Assembly (NCBI RefSeq): GCF_000283155.1
Contig: NW_004454229.1
Coordinates: forward strand, 4,266,697 to 4,330,696
Reading direction: 5' to 3'
DNA: 64,000 nt
Source: Ceratotherium simum simum
Taxonomy: Eukaryota > Chordata > Mammalia > Perissodactyla > Rhinocerotidae
Below the pieces are notes generated by a model. That model saw only the letters and a program-made list of their open reading frames with translations. It was not told the DNA's origin and ran no database searches. How positions within the stretch are numbered: position 1 is the stretch's first letter; the number at the start of each line of letters is the position of its first letter. Below, piece after piece: positions 55,881 to 64,000 of the stretch. Made by a program: the position numbers and the translations under genes.

Positions 55881-57336
55881 TCTAAACAACAGTTTTGTTT
55901 TTCAACTTTATATAAACGGAAATATACTGTACATATCCTTTATGTCGGATGTATCTTAAAATACTATGTTCTTAATATTCATCCATGATGGTATATGTGG
56001 CTATGGTTCATTTATTTTCATTGTAGTAGAATACTCCACTGCATGGTTTTATTCATCCATTCTACTGCTGATGGACATGTGGGCTGGTTCTGGGTTTGCA
56101 CTATTACAAACAATACTGTCATAAACATTCTTATAAATGTGTACTGGGGCACATGAGCACAAGTTTGTCTAGATATAAATCTAGGAAAGGAAGTCCTTGG
56201 TAATAGCATACGCATGCATTAGTTCTACATCACTAGATAATACCAAACTTTTCCAAAGTGACTGTACCAACTTACACTTGCATCAGCAGTTCCAACTCCT
56301 CTACTCCTCCACAAACCTCACCCTCACTTGGTATTGTCAGACTTTAAAATTTTCTGCAACTTTTAGGATACTTAAATCTCATACTGGTTTTAATTTACAT
56401 TTTTCTGATTCCTAATGAAGTTGAACACCATTTCATATAATTATTAATAATTTTAATTTCTTTTCTATTAGGTTGTATTTTTTCTTTTGATTCTAATAGT
56501 ATATATAATTATCCATTTACATATGATATATTACATATAATCTAATAATTAAAAATCAATAATAGTTATTCTAAATTAATTTCTCTGTTATACGTGTTGC
56601 AAATAATTTTTTCCACTTTATACTTGCTTTTTTCACACTTTATGGTATCTTTTGATGAACATAATGTACTATCATTTTTCCTTTATGTTTTATGCTTTTT
56701 GTGTCTTGTTTGATAATTTTTACCTAAGCTAAAGTCACATTTATCTCTAAAAGTTTTAGTTGTACTTTTCAATTTTTGGTCTATAATCCATTTAAAATTG
56801 ATTTTTTGTGTATGTTGTGAGGTAGAGAGTCAATTTTGTTTCTGCCTTTATAGAAGCCCAACTGTCTTGGCATCATTTCTTCAAAAAGTCCTTTCATCAC
56901 TGCTCCATATTGCCCCTATCAAAAATCAAGTGTCCACATATGTGTTGGTGTATTTCCAGTATCTCTATTCTATTCCATTGGTCTCTTTGCTTAGCCCTGT
57001 GCTAACACCACAATGTCCTAATTACAAAACAATATTAGCATCTGGTAGGTCAATTCTTGCTACCTCGTTATTTTTCCAATTCAAAAGTATCTTGGCTATA
57101 CTTAGCCCTCTACGTTTCCTTATAAATTTTAGAATTAGCTTGTCTATTTAAAACTAAATAAATCTTCTGAGATTATGGTTTCGATATCACTGAATCTGTA
57201 CATCAACTGGGGAAAACTAACATGACTGAAAAAATAAGGCTTCAAATCCATGAATAGTATCTCTCTCAATTTATTTAGGTCGTCTTCAATATCTCATTAT
57301 AAGGTTTTAATATATTTTCCATAAAGAGGTCTTATA

Positions 57337-57996
57337 AGCCAGCCCTGGTTGTCTAGTGGTTAAAATTTGGCACTCTCACTGCCACAGCCAGGGTCATTTC
57401 CGGTCAGGGAAGCATACCACCTGTCTGCTGGCTGTCATACCGTGGCAGCTGCGTGTTGCTACGATGCTGAAAGCTATGCCACCGGTATTTCAAATACCAG
57501 CAAGGTCACCCATTGTAGACAGGTTTCAGTGGAGCCTCCAGACTAAGACACACTAGGAAGAAGGACCTGGCTACGCACTTCCAAAAAAATTGGCCACGAA
57601 AACCCTATAAATAGCAGCAGAGCACTATCTGATATAGTGCCAGAAAGTGAGAGGATGGTGCAAAAAGACCAGGCAGGGTTTTGGGGGGCCAGCCCCGTGG
57701 CGCAGCGGTTAAGTGCATGCACTCCACTGTTGGCGACCAGGTTCAGATCCCGGGCGCGCACCGACGCACCGCTTGTCAGGCCATGCTGTGGCGGCATCCC
57801 ACATAAAGTGGAGGAAGATGAGCACGGATTTTAGCTCAGGGCCAGTCTTCCTTAGCAAAAAGAGGAGGATTGGCATGGATGTTAGCTCAGGGCTGATCTT
57901 CCTCAAAGAAAAAAAAAAAAGACAGGCAGGGTTCTGCTCTGCTGTACACAGGATCACTAGAAGTTGGAATCGACTCGACAACACCAACAACAACAA
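57337..57996 (+). mobile_element. Composite SINE: tRNA-Glu head, RTE-like tail, with an ERE nested inside
   Basis: Not an ERE. The head (57343-57411) follows tRNA-Glu(CTC) closely, with anticodon-loop ctctcac at 57373-57379 inside a paired ggca/tgcc stem. The body carries gctgaaagctatgccaccgg and later tagaagttggaatcgactcg, an RTE-type ending, followed by (CAA)n. Target-site duplication aaagaggtcttata / aaagaagtcttata lies at 57323-57336 and 57997-58010. Without the ERE it is about 420 bases. Confidence 0.85.
57684..57919 (+). mobile_element. ERE-type SINE nested in the composite SINE
   Basis: Head, body, two tail units and poly(A). The host sequence agaccaggcagggttttg is repeated as agacaggcagggttctg on the other side (from 57666 and 57920). 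Confidence 0.95.
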
Positions 57997-59108
57997 AAAG
58001 AAGTCTTATACATAACTTTTGGAATGATTTCTGAGTGCTTATTTTTATAGCTTTTATAAAGGTTGTTTTCTTTATTTCGATTTCTAACTGTTGCTGCTAC
58101 ATACAAATACTACTACTTTCATATGTTAAATATATTATCATTTTTATTTTGCATGCAAAGCTACATTACTAAATTCTGTTAATGTTAAGAATTTATCTGT
58201 AGATTTCGGATTTTCTATGTTCACAATCATATCATCTGCTATGACAGTTGTGTATTTTGCTTATTTTTCTTTCCTGCCTAATAGAATGATAACAGAAGCA
58301 AACACAACCTGCATCTGTCTTGTTCCTGATCTCATCTTGAAAGCTTTCAAGGTTTCTCCATTAAATATAAGGTTTGGTTTCAAATATCAAATATCGTATT
58401 TAGAAAGTTGCCTTATACTGTTTGCTAAGAGCATCTTCGTGGATACTGAATTTCATCACACATTTTTTTCTACATATATTGAGACATGGTTTTTCTCCTT
58501 CAATCTGACAATGTGATGAACTACATTAATTGATTTTCTAATGTTAATCCTATTCATATTTCTAGGATGAACCCAACTCAGTATTGCTATATCATCCTTA
58601 TTATATATTGCTGTTTGTGAGTGAGTCTGGTCTATAATTCTTCTTAAATTATACTTTCTTATATCAAGGTCATGCTACCTTCATAACTGACATAAGAATT
58701 ATTTCTTCAATTTTTTATAGAACTCTAAAAGTTTATTTTTGAGATTATTCATTACTGATTCATTTCTTTAATGATTATAGATTATTCAAACTTTTTCATT
58801 ATAATTTCTCCTTGTGAGTTTTATAAATTATATTTCTAAGAATTTACGTACTTCACCTACTTTTTTCATTTACTGGTATAGGTTGTTCAAAATACCTTAT
58901 TATATTTTTAATATCTGCAAGATCTGGTCACATTCTTTTACATTCCTGGTATTTGCACATACTCTCTTTCTTCTCTTGACCAGTCTTGTGAAAGGTGTAT
59001 CTTTTATCAGTTTTTTCAAAGAACCAACATTTAGCTTTCTTGAAACTCTATCATATGTTTGTTGTTTCTATTGAGAAATAATTCACATACCACAAAATTC
59101 CCCTTTTA

Positions 59109-59361
59109 GGCTGGCCCGGTGGTGCAAGCGGTTAAGTGCGCACGCTCCAGTGCGGTGGTCCAGGGTTCACCAGTTTGGATCCTAGGTGCACACCGACACA
59201 CTGCTTGTCAAGTCATGCTGTGGCAGCGTCCCATATAAAGTAGAGGAAGATGGGCATGGATGTTAGCCCAGGGCCAGTCTTCCTCAGCAAAAAAAAAAAA
59301 AAAAAAAGAGGAGGATTGGCAGATGTTAGCTCAGGGCCAATCTTCCTCAAAAAAAAAAAAA
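59109..59361 (+). mobile_element. ERE-type SINE
   Basis: Head, body and two tail units separated by a 19-A run. Target-site duplication tcccctttta lies at 59099-59108 and 59362-59371. Confidence 0.94.
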
Positions 59362-61206
59362 TCCCCTTTTAAAGTGCACAATGAAGCGGATTTTACTACA
59401 TTCACAGGATTATGCAAACATTACCGCTGTTTAGTTTCAGAACATTTTCATTACCCAAAAATAAACTCTGTACCTGTTAACAGTCATTAGCCATTCCCCC
59501 ATCCTCCCACCCCTGGCAACTACTAATCTACTTTTGGTCTCTATGGATTTGCCTATTCTGGACATTTTCTATAAAAGGAATCATACACTATGGGGCCTTT
59601 GGTGTCTGGCCTCTTTCACTTAGGATAACGTTTTCAAGATTCATTCATACTGTAGCATGTATCCCTTCTTATTGCTGAGTAATATTCCTTTGTATGGATA
59701 TACCACATTTTGTTTATCCATTCATCAGTTGATGGACATTTGGGTTGTTTCTACTTTTGACCTAGTAAGAATAATGCTCTCGTGAACACTCACATACAAG
59801 TTTTTGTGTAGACATATGATTTCAATTCTCTAGGGTATATACTAAGAGTGGAACTGCTGGGTCATACGGTAACCCTATGTTTAACTTTTTGAGGAAGCAC
59901 TAAATCATTTTCCAACACTCCTGCACCACCAGTAATGTATGAAAGTTCAAATTTATCCATATACTCAGCAATAATTATTATTATTGCTCTTTTTGAAGTG
60001 GTGTGAAGTGGTATCTGATTGTGGTTTTGATTTTCATTTTCCTAGTGACTAATGACCTTGAGCATCTTTTCATGTGCTTATCGGCTATTTGCATATCTTC
60101 TTTGGAGAAATGTCCATTCAAATTCTTTGCCCATTTTTAAACTGGGTTGTCTTTTTATTGTTGAGCTGTAAGAGTTCTATATATATTCTGGGTACCAGTC
60201 CCTTATCAGATATATGATTTGTAAGTATTTTCTTCCATTCTGTGAGTTGTCTTTTCATTTTCTTCATAGGGCACTTTAAAGCAAAAAAGTTTTTAATTTT
60301 GAATACAATTTATCTAGTTTTTCCTATGTTATTTCCACTTTTGGTGTCATATCTGAAAAACTATTGCCAAATCCAAGGTCACAAAGATTTATGCCTGTTT
60401 TCTTCAGAGTTTTATGCGTTTTGCTCTTATATTTAAGTCTATGACTCAACTTGTTAATTTTTGTATATGGTGTGACTAAAGAGTCCAACTTCATTCTTTG
60501 GCATATGGATATCCAGTAGTCCCAGTATCATTTGTTGAAAAACTGTTCTTTCCTATTGAATTATCTTGGCACCCTTGCAACTGACCACAAATCTAACAGT
60601 TTATTACTGGAGTCTCAATTCTATTCCACTGATCTATATGTCTATTCTTATGCCAGCACCATGTTGCCTTGATTACCATAGCTTTGAGAAAGTTCTGAAA
60701 TTGTGAATATGAGTCTTTCAACTTTGTTCTTTTTCAAGATAATTTTGGCTATTCTTGGTCTCATCCTTTCCATATGAATTTTAGGATCAGCTCATCAATT
60801 TCTTCCAAAAAGGCAGCTGCAATTTTGATAAAGACTAAGTTGAATCTGTAGATCAATTTAGGAAGTACTGCCACCTTAATATTAAGTCTTCCAATCTATG
60901 AACGTGAGATGTCTTTCCATTAATTTAGGTCTTCTTTAATTTCTCTCAACAATTTTTTGTGGCTTTCCACATACAACTCTTGCACATCTTTTGTTAAATT
61001 TATTTCTAAGTATTTTATTCTTTTTGATGCTATTGTAAAAGGAAATTTTTTCTTAATTTCATTTTTGGATTTTTCATTGCTAGTGTATAGAAATACACTT
61101 GATTTTTATACATTGATTGTATCCTGCAAAAACACTTGATTTTTGTACATTGACTGTATCCTTGTATCCTGCAACCTTGCTGAACTCAATATTAGCTCTA
61201 ATAGTT

Positions 61207-61400
61207 GTTTGTTTTTTTTTTTTCCCCCAAAGCCCCAGTAGACAGTTGTATGTCATAGCTGCACATCCTTCTAGTTGCTGTATGTGGGACGCGGCCTCAG
61301 CATGGCCGGAGAAGCGGTGCGTCGGTGAGCGCCCGGGATCTGAACCCGGGCCGCCAGCAGCAGGGCATGCACACTTAACCGCTAAGCCACGGGGCCGGCC
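61207..61400 (-). mobile_element. ERE-type SINE, short-body form
   Basis: T-run, body ccccaaagccccagtagaca and head. Target-site duplication ctctaatagtt lies at 61196-61206 and 61401-61411. Confidence 0.95.
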
Positions 61401-61440
61401 CTCTAATAGTTCTTTTGTGGAATCTGTACTATTCTCTATA

Positions 61441-61978
61441 CACAATGAGTTCTTGTTATTTGTGGTAATGTTCTCTAAAGTTGCCATGACTGCTGAATTA
61501 GTGAATACTGAAGCACTGTCCTATGAGAAATATGTACACACACACAGATTATGATCTTAAGTCCTAAAGGTATCTCATCCTAGTAGATTCTCTTTTCCTT
61601 ATTTCACAAAAGAGAGAATGAGGTTTGGAAGTGTTAAGTAACTTGCTTGAGGTCACCTCACTAATGGGTGCCAGAGTTGGGATTCAAACTCCGTCAAACT
61701 GGCTCCAGAGCTGGAGCTTCTTTTACTATATTGTACTGTCCCCTTTTGTCTCCATGCTCTGGTCACCTCTGTAGGGAGGCTGAACAAAAAGGCAGAGTGC
61801 TGCTTTGTTCGACCTCAGCTAACAACGTGTGTGTCAGGAACTCAAATTTTTCACAACAATTTTCAAAAATTTTCACATGTCCATGAATGACTGCAAAAGC
61901 ACAGTGAGTATTGATTTTGGAGCTACAAATAAATTTTACTAAGTAGGTGAATTCTCCACAAATAATGAGAATCAACTG
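61441..61978. mobile_element. DNA transposon with TA duplication, inside L1, with a MIR inside it
   Basis: Related inverted ends (gagttcttgttatttgtgg at the left; ccacaaataatgagaatcaa at the right) lie between two TA dinucleotides (61439-61440, 61979-61980). L1 sequence resumes exactly outside. TA duplication points to the Tc1/mariner group. MIR-like sequence fills about 61585-61740. Confidence 0.65.
61585..61740 (-). mobile_element. MIR SINE, minus orientation, inside the DNA element
   Basis: Antisense MIR: gttaagtaacttgcttgagg, tcacctcactaatgggtgcc, gagttgggattcaaactcc. Confidence 0.65.
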
Positions 61979-62223
61979 TACAAGATTATATTATCTGCAC
62001 ATAGAGATAGTTTTACTTCTTCTTTTCCGACCTGCATGCCTTTAATTTCATCTTCTTGTCTAACTGCCCTGGCTGAAACCTTCGGTACAATGTTGAATAG
62101 AAGTGGTGATAGCTGACATCTTGATCCTGATCTTTGGGGAAAAGCTTTCAATCTTTCACAAATAAGTATGATGTTAGTTGTTGGTTATTCATAGAAACCC
62201 TTTATCAGGTTGAGGAAATTCCC

Positions 62224-62466
62224 TTTTTTTGTGTGTGAGGAAGATCAGCCCTGCTCTAACCTTTGCCAATCCTCCTCTTTTTTTGCTGAGGAAGACTGGC
62301 CCTGGGCTAACATCCGTGCCCATCTTCCTCCACTTTATGTGGGATGCCGCCACAGCATGGCTTGCCAAGCGGTGCGTCGGTGCGCGCCCAGGATCCGAAC
62401 CAGCGAACCCCAGGCTGCCACAGCGGAGCGTGTGCACTTAACCGCTTGCGCCACCGGGCCAGCCCC
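62224..62466 (-). mobile_element. ERE-type SINE
   Basis: Two tail units, body, head with the cgaaccccaggctgcc segment. Short duplication aggaaatt on both sides. Confidence 0.93.
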
Positions 62467-64000
62467 AAGGAAATTTATTAAGTGTTTTATCATAAAAGGG
62501 TGCTAGATTTTGTAAGATGCCTTTTCTGTTTATATTAAGATGATATACTGAGATAACATGGCATATTACATTGATTGATTTTTGTATGGTGAACTAATCT
62601 TGCATTCCTGGAATAAATCCCACCTGGTCATGGTGTATAATCCTTTTTATAAGTTCCTGGATTCAGTTTCACAGTATTTTGTTGAGGAATTTTGCATCTA
62701 TATTCATAAGGGATATTGGTCTGTAGTTTTCTTTTCTTGTAACGTCATTGTCTAGTTTTGGTATCAGAGTAACACTGGCTTCATAGAATGAGTTAGGAAG
62801 TGTCGTCCCATTTTTTAGAAGAGTTTATGAAGCATTAGTGTTAATCCTTCTTTAAATGTTTGGTAGAATTTACCAGTGAGGCCATGTGGGCCCACACTTC
62901 TCATTTGGAAAGTTCTGATTACTAATCCAATCTCTTATTACAGGTCTATTCATATTTTCTGTCTTCTTGACTCAGTTTCAGAAGATTATGTCTTTCTAGA
63001 TATTAGTCCATTTCATCTGGGTTATCTATTTGTTGGCATACAAATCATTCACAGTATTCCATTATACTCTATTTTGGTAAGATCATAATAATGTTCACTC
63101 TCTCACTCCTGATTTTAATAATATGAGTCTTCCTTTTTCTTGGTCATTCTAGCTGAAGGTTTGTCAATTTTGTTCATCTTTTCAAATAACCAACTTTTGG
63201 TTTTATTTTCTCTATTGTTTTTGTATTCCCTATTTCATTTATTTCAACTCTAATTTTTATGATGTCATTCCTTCCGTGTACTTGCTTTAGATTGCTCTTC
63301 TTTGCCTAGTTAATTAAAAAAGAAGTTTAGGTTATTGACCGGAGATCTTTCTTTTTTAATGGAGATGTTTACAGCTATAAACTTCCCTCTGATCACTGCT
63401 TTTGATGCATCCCATTAGTTTTTGTATGTTGTTTCCATTTTCACTAGTCTCTAAGTATTTTTTAATTTCCCTTGTGATTTCTTCTTTGACCCACTGATTA
63501 AGAGTATATTGCTTAATTTCTACAGATTTGTGGAATTACCCAAATTTCCTTCTGTTATTGATTTCTAATTACATTCCACTATTAGAGAACACACTCTAAA
63601 TAATCCTTTCAAATCTATTGGGAATTGTTTCATGACCTAATATATGCCTATGCTGGGAAATGATCCATGCTGTATGTGAGAAGAACATGTGTTCTGCTGA
63701 TATGGGGTGGAATGTTCTATAGATGTCTGTTGGTTTACATGGTTGTGCACGTCTTCTATTTCTTATTGATCTATCTAGTTCTATCCTTTATTGAAAGTTG
63801 GATATATATATTTTCAACTATTATTATTGAATTGTGTATTTCTCTCTTCAATTCTGTCACTTTTTGCTTCATGTATCTTGGGGCTCTTTTGAGAAATGAC
63901 TGTATGTTTATAAGTGTTATATCTTTTTGATGAATTGACCCTTGCATCATTATAAAATTCCCTTGTCTCTAGTAACAATTTTCATCTTAAAGTGTATTTT

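Larger units (their letters stand above)
55890..59062 (-). mobile_element. Old L1, 3' UTR into ORF2, minus orientation
   Basis: Antisense L1 in order: 3' region (gttcatttattttcattgta, ctgctgatggacatgtgggc), then ORF2 stretches near 56880-57130 and 58190-59060, for example caaagaaccaacatttagct. A SINE at 57337-57996 interrupts it. Confidence 0.75.
59063..64000 (-). mobile_element. Second, longer L1, minus orientation, running off the window
   Basis: Antisense L1 from its 3' end (gagaaataattcacatacca) through the 3' UTR and ORF2 to the window edge. ORF2 landmarks are tcatctgggttatctatttg near 63015 and caaataaccaacttttggtt near 63185. It is split by EREs at 59109, 61207 and 62224 and a DNA element at 61441. 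Many stops: not active. Confidence 0.85.

Noticed and set aside
57343..57411. A tRNA-Glu gene
   Set aside because: Box B is decayed, the acceptor stem lacks its first base, and the sequence continues into a SINE body with target-site duplication. It is a SINE head, not a tRNA gene.
61117..61554. 145-codon plus-strand open frame
   Set aside because: It runs from antisense L1 through an ERE into a DNA transposon; a chance fusion of repeats.
1..64000. A new multi-gene biological system
   Set aside because: The window is two well-known vertebrate genes plus transposable elements. I see no unexplained gene cluster.

Overview
This is mammalian nuclear DNA, 64 kb, holding parts of two convergent, intron-rich genes buried in interspersed repeats. 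It has 23 copies of tRNA-derived SINEs of the ERE type, which are specific to odd-toed ungulates (Perissodactyla: horse, rhinoceros, tapir). I therefore infer a perissodactyl genome, but I cannot decide the genus from the sequence alone. The synteny OSBPL9 -> <- NRDC matches human chromosome 1p32.3.

Layout. Positions 1299-10583 (+ strand) carry the last nine coding exons of OSBPL9 (oxysterol-binding-protein-related protein 9), giving the C-terminal 317 residues of the lipid-binding ORD domain with its EQVSHHPP signature and the stop codon. Positions 10584-11944 hold the two facing 3' UTRs and an almost absent intergenic spacer. Positions 11945-53510 (- strand) carry the last 27 coding exons of NRDC (nardilysin, M16 zinc metallopeptidase), the C-terminal 862 residues. 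In both genes the exon chain stays in one open frame through every junction, so both are intact here. Their 5' ends, promoters, the ORP9 PH domain and the nardilysin HxxEH zinc motif lie outside the window. From 53511 to 64000 there is only NRDC intron, made of nested L1, ERE, LTR and DNA-transposon remnants.

Repeats. The EREs fall into three architectures, one of which looks like a fusion of the other two. Older material includes L1 fragments, L2, MIR, hAT-type DNA transposons and one MaLR-like LTR. Notable nests are a 690-bp solo ERV LTR inside an ERE, an ERE inside a SINE whose head is a tRNA-Glu(CTC) relic, and two opposite EREs inside one MIR. One 100-N assembly gap (12508-12607) lies inside an ERE.

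The two genes have no known joint function. ORP9 is a sterol/PI4P transfer protein and nardilysin a dibasic-site protease and shedding cofactor. I found no undescribed gene system. The most checkable oddities are two non-canonical GC-AG introns (one per gene), a pair of mutually exclusive hairpins just upstream of one OSBPL9 3' splice site, a perfect 18-bp palindrome between the facing 3' ends, and the chimeric SINE classes.
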